A DNA stretch of 64,000 bases from Bacillota bacterium (GTDB lineage Bacteria; Bacillota; Sulfobacillia; Sulfobacillales; Sulfobacillaceae). The DNA lies in contig JAKADO010000002.1 of the NCBI GenBank assembly GCA_021820485.1, forward strand, positions 1-64,000, read 5' to 3'. This document shows, piece after piece, positions 16,585 through 25,446 of this stretch; the stretch's first letter is position 1; each line of letters opens with the position of its first letter. Made by a program: the position numbers and the translations under genes. Under the pieces are notes generated by a model, which worked only from the letters and a program-made list of their open reading frames with translations, did no database searches and had not been told where the DNA came from.

Positions 16585-17500
16585 GATCTCCCCACTCCTT
16601 TCCTGACTCCTTGATGGCAACCTCCAATACACGGTGCCGGCTGAACCCCGGCAGTTGCAGGTAATACCTCATGGCATCCTCAACCGCGTCAAACGGCATG
16701 AACCCCACCAATTCCGTCTGCACTACCAGAACGCCAAGCTGCCGGGCCTCCTCACGAACCAGTTCCAGGGCTCGCGGAAGCGGCGTGGTGCGATAGTCGA
16801 CCAAATTCATGGACACTTGCACACGGCCATGGTTGCGCGTATCCATCGCCAATGCCTTGACCCCCACCAATCCTCCCGAAGAGCCACGCACGGCCTTGGC
16901 GACACGGCGCGCCACCGCCATGCTCCCGGTGTTCAAATAGACATTGAAGGCAATCAAGGGACGGCGAGCCCCGATGGCCACGGCTCCGGCGGTGGGATGA
17001 GGCTCGGGGGGACCGCAGTCGGGCGGGTCCGCCGCCATCCGTACCGAGAGGGCTTCAAACTGTCCCCGTCGAACGTCCGCCAGGTTGCGGCGTTCTGGCC
17101 TTGTCGCCGCCAATTCATAAAAATACACCGGCACTTGCAGCTCATCGCCAACACGCCGTCCCAACTCGCGGGCCATCTCTATTGCCTCGGCCTCAGACGA
17201 GCCCTGCAAGGGAACGAACGGCACCACATCCACCGCCCCCATCCGTGGATGGACGCCCTCGTGGCGGGTGAGATCAATGGTCTCCAAAGCCTGGCGAATG
17301 GTGGCAAAGACCGAAGTTAGGAGAGACCCGCGCGGCCCCACCAAGGTCATGACTGCGCGATTATGATCAGGGTCCGCATCGAGCCCCAAGACCCGAACCC
17401 CCGGAACCTCAGCCGCGCGGCGGAGGGCCTCCAGCACCTCCGGACGGCGCCCTTCGGAAAAGTTGGGGATGCACTCAAACATGCGTTCTTCGTCTGTCAT
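16577..17500 (-). CDS. ftcD: glutamate formimidoyltransferase
   Basis: Moves the formimino group of N-formimino-L-glutamate (the HutI product) to tetrahydrofolate. The opening MFECIPNFSEGRRPEVLEAL and the later DADPDHNRAVMTLVG, HEGVHPRMGAVDVVPF and HPTAGAVAIGAR are family signatures. At 307 residues it is the transferase half only, without the cyclodeaminase domain found in the fused animal enzyme. The ATG at 17500 overlaps the stop of the molybdopterin gene (ATGA). Product 5-formimino-THF normally needs a cyclodeaminase, which is not seen here. Confidence 0.93.
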   Translation of the reverse strand: MTDEERMFECIPNFSEGRRPEVLEALRRAAEVPGVRVLGLDADPDHNRAVMTLVGPRGSLLTSVFATIRQALETIDLTRHEGVHPRMGAVDVVPFVPLQGSSEAEAIEMARELGRRVGDELQVPVYFYELAATRPERRNLADVRRGQFEALSVRMAADPPDCGPPEPHPTAGAVAIGARRPLIAFNVYLNTGSMAVARRVAKAVRGSSGGLVGVKALAMDTRNHGRVQVSMNLVDYRTTPLPRALELVREEARQLGVLVVQTELVGFMPFDAVEDAMRYYLQLPGFSRHRVLEVAIKESGKEWGDRE

Positions 17501-19500
17501 CGTCTCACCCGTATCCTGGTGCTGTAAAACGTCCCGCCGCCGCCGTAATCGGAAAGCGTCTCGCTGGTCAGTTGGTTGACATTGGTGCCTTCTGCCGCAG
17601 CATTCCAACGCACCGCGTAACTGACAGCCGTGCCTGGTTGCGGAACGCGGCTTTCCTGCGCCACCATGCGGGTTTCTCCCTGTTCATTGAAGACGGTGAC
17701 CCATTCACCAGAGGCCACCCCCAGTCGCGCCAGATCCTCCGGATGCATCAGGATTTCCGGCCGCGCCTCTTTCACCACTGACGCGATGTTCCCAAACGAG
17801 GACTTAATGGTTTCGCGGCGCGACGGCGAAATCAAATGCAGTTCGTCGGGTCTCCGATTCGCCTGAGGCACCGGATTCGGATCCACCGGCAGCGGCTCAA
17901 GGTGAAACCGCCCATCGGGGGTTGGGATGGGCGTATCGAGGAAGGGCCGCGCGTCAGCGGGCAACGCCACCTTTTGCACCGGATGCGCGTATAGGCTCTC
18001 CACGGTGATTCCTTCCATCCAAGGATGGCGCGTGTCCAGTGCCTCTCGCAGCAGTTCCGCATCGGAGGACCGGAGCGCCGCATGGCGCAATCCCACAGCC
18101 TGGGCCAACCGTCGGAAAAACTCCGTATTGGAGACAGATTCTCCCCACGGAGGAGTCGCCGGCTGGCTTAGCTGGACATAGCGATGCCAATACGAGGTGT
18201 GCAGGTCCAAAGTTTCCATGGACATGGCGGCTGGGAACACCCAATCCGCATATCGCGCCGTATCGGTCATCATTTGTTCATGCACGATGGTCATTAAGTC
18301 CGTCCGCCGGAGTCCCATCAGCACGCGGTGCTGGTCGGGCGCCGTGACCGCTGGATTGCTGTTATAGACAATCAATGCACGTATTGGAGGATTGTCCAGG
18401 TCTAAGAGCGCATGGCCCAATTGGAGCATGTTCACCGTGCGTGGAGAGCTGGACATCAAATCGGGGCGTCCAAGGCGATCCCAATCGATGCCAAACGCCC
18501 CCCCGTTTCCGACCAGATGCCCTCCCCCAACCTCTTGAGGCGTTCCCAGCAACAAGGAGAGACAGGAGATCGCCCAAATCGTCTTGGCCCCGTCAACTTG
18601 GCGCTGCACGCCATAGCCGGTGCGAAAGAGCAGAGGACGCCGATGAATCATTTGGTCAACCCATTCATCAAAAATTTCGGGGGGAATGCCGGTCACCGCC
18701 AGGGTGCGTTCCCGGGTCCATTCCTGCACAACCCGTTCGTAGGCTTGAAATCCGGTGGTGTAGCGAGCGATAAACTGACGGTCTTGGGCCCCGCGCTCAA
18801 GGATGGCGCGGCCGAGACCTAAGGCGAGCGGATAATCCGTGTTGGGCTTCAATGCCACGTGATAGTCGTAGCGGGAGGCGGTAGCCGTATTAAGCGGGTC
18901 GACGCACCAAATTTTCGCTCCGTGGCTGCGCGCCTCATCCAACAGGGGAATTTCGTGCACGTTGGTGGCCATCGGGTTTGTGCCCCACAACACAACCATA
19001 TGGGTCTGGGGCAAGGTTTCCGGATCGGGGCCCAATTGCGTGCCATAAACCCAGCGGAGGGCTGCGCTCGCGGAAGCGGTACAAATGGTCCGATCCAGTT
19101 GCGAAGCCCCTACCGCATGAAAGAAGCGGCGGTCCATCGAAGCCTCACTCAAAATGCCCATGTTTCCTGAAAAACTGTAGGGTAAGATGGCCTCCCCGGT
19201 CGATTCCTCAATAATCGTGCGCAGCGTCGCCCCCACTTCATCGAGCGCGTCCTGCCACGCTACCGCCTTGAATTGTGCCGTTCCCTTGGGACCCACCCGT
19301 TTCAGCGGCTGGGTAATCCGATCAGCATGATAGAGACGATCTTGGTAACGATTAACCTTGAAGCAGAGAAATCCCCGCGTAATGGGATGTGAGGCGTCCC
19401 CGGCAATCCGAATGATTCGATCCTCTTCGACAGTGACGGAGAGACCGCACGTATCATAGCAATCATGAGGACATACCGCATGCACCGTGCGCACACCCAT
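17497..19500 (-). CDS. molybdopterin oxidoreductase (YoaE/assimilatory-type, Fe-S containing)
   Basis: Mo/W-bis-MGD enzyme of 667 residues in the DMSO-reductase superfamily. The N-terminal 4Fe-4S site is CPHDCYDTCGL with a fourth Cys in GFLCFKVN. The central catalytic region contains ICTASASAALRWVYG, where some families have the metal-ligand Ser/Cys. The C-terminal MGD-binding domain ends with HPEDLARLGVASGEWVTVFN. There is no Tat signal, so it is cytosolic. The start at 19500 has GGAGG seven bases upstream. The closest pattern I recall is B. subtilis YoaE, of unknown substrate. It heads an operon with ftcD and hutI by 4-base overlap, which is unusual and hints at a formate- or C1-linked reaction. 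Confidence 0.88.
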   Translation of the reverse strand: MGVRTVHAVCPHDCYDTCGLSVTVEEDRIIRIAGDASHPITRGFLCFKVNRYQDRLYHADRITQPLKRVGPKGTAQFKAVAWQDALDEVGATLRTIIEESTGEAILPYSFSGNMGILSEASMDRRFFHAVGASQLDRTICTASASAALRWVYGTQLGPDPETLPQTHMVVLWGTNPMATNVHEIPLLDEARSHGAKIWCVDPLNTATASRYDYHVALKPNTDYPLALGLGRAILERGAQDRQFIARYTTGFQAYERVVQEWTRERTLAVTGIPPEIFDEWVDQMIHRRPLLFRTGYGVQRQVDGAKTIWAISCLSLLLGTPQEVGGGHLVGNGGAFGIDWDRLGRPDLMSSSPRTVNMLQLGHALLDLDNPPIRALIVYNSNPAVTAPDQHRVLMGLRRTDLMTIVHEQMMTDTARYADWVFPAAMSMETLDLHTSYWHRYVQLSQPATPPWGESVSNTEFFRRLAQAVGLRHAALRSSDAELLREALDTRHPWMEGITVESLYAHPVQKVALPADARPFLDTPIPTPDGRFHLEPLPVDPNPVPQANRRPDELHLISPSRRETIKSSFGNIASVVKEARPEILMHPEDLARLGVASGEWVTVFNEQGETRMVAQESRVPQPGTAVSYAVRWNAAAEGTNVNQLTSETLSDYGGGGTFYSTRIRVRR

Positions 19501-19531
19501 CCGCATTCCTCCATGTGATCTGGCTGTATCC

Positions 19532-20215
19532 CTATTGTATCATCCCATCCGGTTCTGGGACCGTCCGCCGCGGGCTCTCAAGCGTTATGTAATCCCGCGG
19601 CCTGACAGATACCGAGGGATTTTCGTGCACCCAAAATCTCCACGGAAAGGCTGCGGCCTCGCCGGCATAATCGATATTGATGCGAGCCCCGCGGGCAATC
19701 CGATATGGAGGCCAGGGACTGTCGGGCTGAGCGAGGTAGAGAGGCTTCTGCCAGAGCGGGTGTCCATATTGCTCCCGGGTAATGCCCATCGCGCGGCAGA
19801 GTTTTCCTGGCCCTGCCGCAATCCGCGTCCGCCGCGGCGGATTCTTTGACGGCGGTTGCCGACGAAGCATTGCGTCCATGCCCAGCATCGGTTCCAACGC
19901 ACGAATCAAAATGGCATGCGGCGTGCCGCGCTCGGCCGTCACCACATTGAGGCAGAAATACATCCCGTAAATCATATAGACGTAAGCGCGGCCCGGATCG
20001 CCGTACATCACCTCAGTGCGTGGAGTGGGCACGCCGCCATAGCTATGCGCTCCCCGGTCCTCTGGACCCTGGTACATTTCGCATTCCACAATGCGTCCCG
20101 CCAGGATCCCCGGTTCAGTTTCGTGGACCAGAATCATGCCCAACAGTTGACGCGCGACCTCCTCCGTAGACTGTTGGTAGAACGACTCGGCCAATCGGGC
20201 TCCAATGCCGGGCAT
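19532..20215 (-). CDS. mpg: 3-methyladenine DNA glycosylase (AAG/MPG family)
   Basis: Base-excision enzyme that removes alkylated purines, 227 residues. Visible family features are VARQLLGMILVHE, the catalytic-site segment GRIVECEMYQGPEDRGAHS, PRTEVMYGDPGRAYVYMIYGMYFCLNVV, and AAGPGKLCRAMGIT. It ends with a Pro/Arg-rich tail. It lies upstream of the Mo-enzyme operon on the same strand with a 31-bp gap and may be read through into it. Confidence 0.93.
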   Translation of the reverse strand: MPGIGARLAESFYQQSTEEVARQLLGMILVHETEPGILAGRIVECEMYQGPEDRGAHSYGGVPTPRTEVMYGDPGRAYVYMIYGMYFCLNVVTAERGTPHAILIRALEPMLGMDAMLRRQPPSKNPPRRTRIAAGPGKLCRAMGITREQYGHPLWQKPLYLAQPDSPWPPYRIARGARINIDYAGEAAAFPWRFWVHENPSVSVRPRDYITLESPRRTVPEPDGMIQ

Positions 20216-20257
20216 TCGGCGGCCTCCTTCTGTACTAAAGTGTCTTGGGCCAGGAGC

Positions 20258-21115
20258 CTATCCCCGTGGTGACGAGGGTTCGCGCACGGCACGGCGAATG
20301 CGATCGGCCATCACCCGCTCGAAACCGAGCCGGCGAATCCACGGAAAAAACCAGACGAAGAGCGCCGCTGCGAAGGGCACTGGATACCGAGCCCGGGGCC
20401 TCCGCGACTCGAGTACGCGTGTGACCACGCGTGCCACCTGTTCCGGCTCAACGGCCCACTGACGATATCGTTTGGGCCCCTCCCACCGATACCACCCGCG
20501 ATAGGGGGAATTCGGGTTTCGCAGAACCGGCTCCGACACCGCCGCGGCACTGTCAAAGAACCGCGTCCGCACGGTGCCCGGTTCGATGGTTGAGACATGG
20601 ATCCCAAATGCTGCGGCCTCAATGCGCAGACTGTCGCTGAGCGCCTCAATGGCAAACTTGGTGGCGCAATAGATCCCCATCATAGGCATGCTGGCTCGCC
20701 CCACCACCGAGCTGATATTGACAATTCTGCCCTGCCCTTGGTCTCGCATCACCGGCATCACGGCCCGTATCAGCCTCAAAGGACCATAAACGTTAACGTC
20801 GAAGGCCTTTTCGACGAGTTCCGTACTCACATCCTCAACCGCTCCCCGCTGTCCCAAGCCGGCGTTGTTGATTAACGCATCAATCCGTCCGTAGCGCGCG
20901 ACCACTGTTTCCACCACGGCCCGTACCGCGGACTCGTCCGTCACGTCCAACGGCAGCACCAGGCTCGCTTCGACAGCGCCTTCGTCGCCAATCCGGCGTG
21001 TGGTAGCCACCACGCGATATCCGCGTTGGTGAAGAAGGCTCGCCGTGGCCCGTCCAATTCCTGACGCGGCCCCCGTAATGAGGACCACCGGTCCGGGGTT
21101 TCTCGTATCTCCCAC
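20258..21115 (-). CDS. short-chain dehydrogenase/reductase
   Basis: Classical SDR, about 285 residues. The cofactor motif is LITGAASGIGRA, followed by DVTDES, LINNAGLGQRG and the catalytic Ser-Tyr-Lys seen as VNISSVVGRASMPMMGIYCATKFAIE. After the core an extension carries a hydrophobic stretch (PFAAALFVWFFPWIRRLG) that may touch the membrane, as in retinol/oxidoreductase-type SDRs. The GTG at 21115 is chosen because AAGGAG lies nine bases upstream; ATGs at 21148 and 21151 are in frame. Divergent from DUF763. Substrate unknown. Confidence 0.9.
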   Translation of the reverse strand: MGDTRNPGPVVLITGAASGIGRATASLLHQRGYRVVATTRRIGDEGAVEASLVLPLDVTDESAVRAVVETVVARYGRIDALINNAGLGQRGAVEDVSTELVEKAFDVNVYGPLRLIRAVMPVMRDQGQGRIVNISSVVGRASMPMMGIYCATKFAIEALSDSLRIEAAAFGIHVSTIEPGTVRTRFFDSAAAVSEPVLRNPNSPYRGWYRWEGPKRYRQWAVEPEQVARVVTRVLESRRPRARYPVPFAAALFVWFFPWIRRLGFERVMADRIRRAVREPSSPRG

Positions 21116-21205
21116 CGTCCACGACTCCTTCTTCTCTTTATCCCTCATCATAACGTCCGGAGACCGAATTCCCAAAGCGCAGCGCACGGATGCTACAATA
21201 ACTGC

Positions 21206-22297
21206 ATGAAACGCACAGGAACAGCCACCGCGCCGCTCCATGGAGGCCACTGCCCGCCCTGGCTTTTCGACCAAATGCGGCTGTTGAGCGGCGCCATCAT
21301 TGAAGCCATCATTCTCGAATATGGGACCGAAGAGGTATTGCGCCGCTTCGCCGATCCCGTCTGGTTTCAGGCGTTTGGTTCGGTTCTGGGATTTGACTGG
21401 CACTCCTCCGGGTTGACGACCGTCGTGCTGGGCGCTTTCAAGGAGTCGTGGGCAGACCGCGCCGCGGAATACGGTCTCTTCGTCGCGGGCGGCAAAGGGA
21501 AGGCGTCCCGCAAGACGCCAGAGGAAATTGATCAGGCGGGCAGCCGGCACGCACTGGGACTCAATGCGCCGGCGCTTATTGGAGCAAGCCGGTTGGCGGC
21601 GAAAGTCGACAGCGGCTTGGTCCAAGACGGGTATGACTTATATCACCATGTGTTTCTATTTGACCGTGAAGGACGCTGGACTGTTGTGCAGCAAGGCATG
21701 CATCAGGAGAACCATTTGGCGCGTCGCTACCACTGGCTCAGCGCCACCGTGCATGACTTTACTCTGAGTCCCCACCAAGGCATCGCCGGAACCCGCGAAC
21801 AGGCTGTGCTTGACTTGACAGCTCCAGTGCACGAACCGGTGCATCAGCATTCCTTGGATTTGCTTCAACAGCCAGAGTCGACCCTCCTCACCCTCAGAAA
21901 GCTTTACGAAGGACAAGACGGATCGCGCCATCTCGAGATGCCCCGCTACCATCAGGTGCCGTCGCCTAGTTATTTCAACAAAGTCTTGTTCAAGGCCTAT
22001 GAAGCCCAGCCGCAAGCCTACCAGGAACTGGTGGCCCTTCCCGGGGTGGGCGCCAGCACCTTGCGGGCCTTGGCGATGGTGTCGGAAGTGGTGCACGGGG
22101 CGGAGCTAACCTTTCAGGATCCCGTGCGCTATAGTTTTGCCCATGGGGGAAAGGACGGCACTCCGTTCCCGGTGCGCCGTCCCGATTACGAGGCCACCAT
22201 TGCCGCTCTGGAATCCGCCATTAATCATGCCCGACTCGGAGAATTGGACAAGATGAAGGCATTCCGCCGCTTAGGAAGCCTCCCTGGGGCTATTTAA
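21206..22297 (+). CDS. DUF763 domain protein
   Basis: A 363-residue protein matching DUF763: it opens MKRTGTATAPLHGGHCPPWLF and contains the long helical DWHSSGLTTVVLGAFKESW. A helix-hairpin-helix-like PGVGASTLRALAMVSEVVHG near residue 275 suggests DNA contact; members often sit near DNA-repair or nuclease genes, and here DNA glycosylase genes are close. Function is not established. There is no Shine-Dalgarno site: TACAAT (21194-21199) ends six bases before the ATG, which suggests a leaderless transcript. The 3' end overlaps the convergent DUF1540 gene by 8 bases. Confidence 0.85.
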   Translation: MKRTGTATAPLHGGHCPPWLFDQMRLLSGAIIEAIILEYGTEEVLRRFADPVWFQAFGSVLGFDWHSSGLTTVVLGAFKESWADRAAEYGLFVAGGKGKASRKTPEEIDQAGSRHALGLNAPALIGASRLAAKVDSGLVQDGYDLYHHVFLFDREGRWTVVQQGMHQENHLARRYHWLSATVHDFTLSPHQGIAGTREQAVLDLTAPVHEPVHQHSLDLLQQPESTLLTLRKLYEGQDGSRHLEMPRYHQVPSPSYFNKVLFKAYEAQPQAYQELVALPGVGASTLRALAMVSEVVHGAELTFQDPVRYSFAHGGKDGTPFPVRRPDYEATIAALESAINHARLGELDKMKAFRRLGSLPGAI

Positions 22298-22511
22298 GGA
22301 AAAATGTCTTGCAGGCAGTCTCTTGGCAATGTTGTGCCGGCGTCTCACCGATTTCACTGACAATCATCGCGGTGTCCTCGGCATCCACCGACTCTGGATA
22401 CTTTTTGGCCGCTTGGTCTGTGGTAATCAAAATGCTCTCGGCATTGCAGTAATTGTCCTGGGCCCAAAAGTAGCAGTTGTCCACAGTGCACCGCACTTCA
22501 ATCTGCGGCAT
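22290..22511 (-). CDS. DUF1540 domain protein
   Basis: A 73-residue Cys-containing protein. The DUF1540 pattern is visible at the start, VRCTVDNCYFWAQDNYCNAESILI, with a second set of cysteines at the end (HCQETACKTFF). These probably bind a metal. Small DUF1540 proteins are common in spore-forming Bacillota; their role is not known. A GGAGGGAG stretch precedes the ATG. It is convergent with DUF763 and divergent from the universal stress gene. Confidence 0.8.
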   Translation of the reverse strand: MPQIEVRCTVDNCYFWAQDNYCNAESILITTDQAAKKYPESVDAEDTAMIVSEIGETPAQHCQETACKTFFLK

Positions 22512-22664
22512 GCTCTCCCTCCTCCACTCAACGAGCGATTGGATTGCTCTTGCCCGTTAGTGCTAGACTGTCCGTGCGATGGTGAACCATACCCGGAGAA
22601 GATTGGATCAACGCATTGAGTCTCGGGCTTGGCGTAGACTAACCACGAGGGAGCTGATGAAGCC

Positions 22665-23102
22665 ATGAGTCAATTTCATTTAATTCTGGCCTCGGATGGA
22701 TCCGCTGGGGCGCAGAAAGCAGCCGAATGGATTCGCCAGCATTTCACGGCCGAAACTGCACAAGTGACTGTTCTGACCGTCAGCCATAATCCGGTTGACC
22801 TCGGATCCTCCGATTTTGCCCCGACGCCGGCGTACAGCGAAGCGCTGGAAGATGCCGCCACGAACGACGCCCGGGATGCAGCCCATGACACCGCATCCTG
22901 GCTTCAAGACTTTCATCCGCAGGTGATGGTCATTAGTGGCAGATCCATAGTGCCCGCAATTATCGCTTATGTTGAACAGCATCCGGCCGACGCCATCGTC
23001 ATAGGCCGGCGCGAACACTCCCTAGTCCATAACTTGCTCGTCGGAAGCGTCTCATCAGGACTAATCAGCGAGTCGTCCATTCCTGTTTGGCTGATTCCGT
23101 AA
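22665..23102 (+). CDS. universal stress protein (UspA family)
   Basis: Single-domain Usp fold of 145 residues: N-terminal strand FHLILASDGSAGAQKAAEW, a middle strand PQVMVISGRSIVPAIIAYV, and the C-terminal ATP-loop segment IVIGRREHSLVHNLLVGSVSSGLI. The GxxG-(9)-GS phosphate-loop pattern is close to that of ATP-binding members. GGGAG lies upstream of the ATG. It stands alone, with 154 bp before it and 179 bp after it, where I see no other gene. Confidence 0.9.
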   Translation: MSQFHLILASDGSAGAQKAAEWIRQHFTAETAQVTVLTVSHNPVDLGSSDFAPTPAYSEALEDAATNDARDAAHDTASWLQDFHPQVMVISGRSIVPAIIAYVEQHPADAIVIGRREHSLVHNLLVGSVSSGLISESSIPVWLIP

Positions 23103-23281
23103 TTTCCGCGACGCATAACGGTCGAGTCTGCTCGTCATGGCAGATTTCGGCCGTTTTCTTGTCCATGGGTCGAACTTCGGCAGACTTCTGATCGAGAAGG
23201 AATTTCCTTTGCCCTTTTAGAAGTACTATCACCGACGCACGATGGTGAATACAACTCTCAAGCGGAAGAAGGCGCAATTGC

Positions 23282-24229
23282 ATGGCAGAGGACAGCCTGT
23301 TGCGGGCCCGAAAGTTGCTGGATGCGGTCGATCAACTGGTTTTGGGCAAGCGCCGCGAAGCCACGCTCATCCTGGCCGCATGGCTTGCATCGGGACACGT
23401 GTTGTTGGACGATGTGCCTGGCGTCGCGAAAACCCGGTTGGCCCGTTCCCTAGCTCGGCTCACGGACCTGAGTTTTGCCCGGGTGCAAGGCACACCCGAC
23501 CTATTGCCGCAAGATATTACCGGCGGCCCCGTCTATGACATGAAAACCTCGGAATTGGCCTTCCGGCCCGGACCTGTCTTTCATCACCTGCTCTTGGTCG
23601 ATGAAATCAACCGGACTACTCCCCGAACCCAAGCAGCGCTTTTGGAATGCATGGAAGAACATCAAGTCAGTGCAGACGGCGTCACCTATCCCTTGCCGGA
23701 TCCGTTTTTAGTCATCGCCACCCAAAACCCGGTCGAAATGGAAGGAACGTTCCCCTTGCCGGAAGCGGAATTGGATCGATTCCTTCTCTCGCTGTCTCTG
23801 GGCTACCCCGCAGAAGCGGACGAGCGTCGGTTGGTGGAGCAATTTTCCCGGCAAGACCCCTTGAATGAGGTCAGACCGGTGCTCGACGGGGACGAATTGA
23901 AAGCGATGAAGGCGGCCGCGCAGGCTGTCGCCATCAACTCCGCCACGCTGGACTATTTGGTCACAGTATGCCGCTCCACCCGGCAGCATCCACTCATCGA
24001 TCTCGGCGCATCCCCGCGCACCACGGTGCGTTTCGCCCAGTTGTCCCGAAGCTATGCCTTCCTGAACGGTCGGAGCTTTGTCACACCGGACGACATCAAG
24101 GAACTCGCACCCTATGTTCTGGCACACCGGCTGGTGCCCAGCAGCAGCGCCACCGTCAGCCGCGTCTCCGGCAACGCGCTGGTGCAGCAACTGCTGGAAG
24201 AGATCCCCGTACCGGTGGAAGCCCCGTGA
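23282..24229 (+). CDS. MoxR-family AAA ATPase
   Basis: Chaperone-like AAA+ ATPase, 315 residues. Walker A is DDVPGVAKTRLA near residue 43 (the Ala variant is common in MoxR), Walker B is LLVDEINRTTPRTQAALLE, and sensor regions are FLVIATQNPVEMEGTFPLPEAELDRF and GASPRTTVRFAQLSRSYAFLNGR. It opens a three-gene operon with DUF58 and a membrane protein, the standard MoxR-DUF58 arrangement, and may remodel or insert a cofactor into a partner with a von Willebrand-like fold. The stop overlaps the next start (GTGA). Confidence 0.93.
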   Translation: MAEDSLLRARKLLDAVDQLVLGKRREATLILAAWLASGHVLLDDVPGVAKTRLARSLARLTDLSFARVQGTPDLLPQDITGGPVYDMKTSELAFRPGPVFHHLLLVDEINRTTPRTQAALLECMEEHQVSADGVTYPLPDPFLVIATQNPVEMEGTFPLPEAELDRFLLSLSLGYPAEADERRLVEQFSRQDPLNEVRPVLDGDELKAMKAAAQAVAINSATLDYLVTVCRSTRQHPLIDLGASPRTTVRFAQLSRSYAFLNGRSFVTPDDIKELAPYVLAHRLVPSSSATVSRVSGNALVQQLLEEIPVPVEAP

Positions 24230-25446
24230 TCTGGAAAGTTTGGCGGAACGAGACCATCCCCATCCTCGGGCTCCTCGTCGCGCTGGTTGGACTTTTTGCC
24301 AACCGCCTGAGCATTTTGTTGGTGGGCTTGTTCTTTTGGGGACTGACAATCTTGGCGTCCCGTCTGGCCCGCCGGACATTGGAGGAAATGACCGTCACCA
24401 CCCACTTGACCGAGGCGTATGCGGAGATTGGCGCGTCGGTTCTCACCGAACTGGTCGTCATCAATCCCCTGCCGTGGCCTATTCTCGACGTCCAGTGGAA
24501 AATCGACCTGCCGCAGGCCGTCCACCCCGAGGGTGCAGGCCGTACTGTGGCCCATCCCGGCGGGGCGCGCCAAACACTGGCCGGCACTCTGTGGGTGCAT
24601 GGCCACCAACGGGTGCGCATTCAGTTCCGGTTGACAGGAGCATCCCGGGGTCGGTGGAACATTGGCCCTAGTTCGCTAACCTTCAAGGACCCCTTGTCAT
24701 GGAATGAGTTGGCACGAGACGACGATTCGCTCTATCATCTCACGGTCTGGCCGCGGCGCTACCCCCTTCCCGCTGCATTTTGGGCCCAAACACCACTCAT
24801 GGGTCCGGTCAGAGGCAAACCATGGGACACCCCCGATCCGCTCCGCATCACCGGGGTGCGTCCCTACCGACCTGGCGATCCGGTCCGCCTCATGGCCCCG
24901 TACGCGTCAGCACGTCTCAGGAGCCTCATGGTCAAACAGGTGGAACCGGTCCAAGACCGGACCGTGGAGGTGCTGTTGCATCCAAAAACCACCGATGCGC
25001 ATTGGCACGGCATTGACCGTCCATTGTTGGAGGATACCATCAGCATTGCCGCCAGCGTCGTCGAGTCCGCCGTCTTGTCCGGATTTGCCACCGGTCTCTC
25101 ATCAAGCGGCGCCGTTCCCGGCCATATCCGGGGATTTACTCTTCCCGCACAGCGCCGCGCCGATGCGCGGGAGCTTTTGACTGCCCTGGCCTGGACTCAG
25201 CCAAGCGGGACGATGGATGATGACCTGCCACACGTTCTCGCGCGCATGCAAAGCCGTCTGAAACCCGGCACCATTCTTGTCGTGGTCAGCCCCTACTGGC
25301 CGGATGTCCTCACCGAATCCCTACAGGCGGCTCAACGGCGAGGCCTGCGGGTCGCATATCTTACGCTAGGCGATCAGCATCCCCGCGTGCCCCATTGGAT
25401 CCACGATTACTGGCGGTTTGACCAGGGGCGGTGGTCGCATGCGTAA
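24226..25446 (+). CDS. DUF58 domain membrane protein
   Basis: A 406-residue protein that starts at GTG 24226, overlapping the moxR stop. Two N-terminal membrane helices (IPILGLLVALVGLFAN and ILLVGLFFWGLTILA) are followed by a beta-rich region and then the DUF58 core. The DUF58 signature is GVRPYRPGDPVRLMAPYASAR, a divergent form of the usual G.R.Y..GD..R.I.W. DUF58 proteins contain a vWA-like fold and travel with MoxR ATPases; function is unsettled, with cell-envelope or stress roles proposed. A longer frame begins at 23968 inside moxR but is a shadow. Confidence 0.88.
   Translation: MIWKVWRNETIPILGLLVALVGLFANRLSILLVGLFFWGLTILASRLARRTLEEMTVTTHLTEAYAEIGASVLTELVVINPLPWPILDVQWKIDLPQAVHPEGAGRTVAHPGGARQTLAGTLWVHGHQRVRIQFRLTGASRGRWNIGPSSLTFKDPLSWNELARDDDSLYHLTVWPRRYPLPAAFWAQTPLMGPVRGKPWDTPDPLRITGVRPYRPGDPVRLMAPYASARLRSLMVKQVEPVQDRTVEVLLHPKTTDAHWHGIDRPLLEDTISIAASVVESAVLSGFATGLSSSGAVPGHIRGFTLPAQRRADARELLTALAWTQPSGTMDDDLPHVLARMQSRLKPGTILVVVSPYWPDVLTESLQAAQRRGLRVAYLTLGDQHPRVPHWIHDYWRFDQGRWSHA

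Noticed and set aside
20258-21625. A 455-residue version of the SDR
   Set aside because: The first 150 or more residues are antisense to DUF763 and not SDR-like; GTG 21115 has a good ribosome site.
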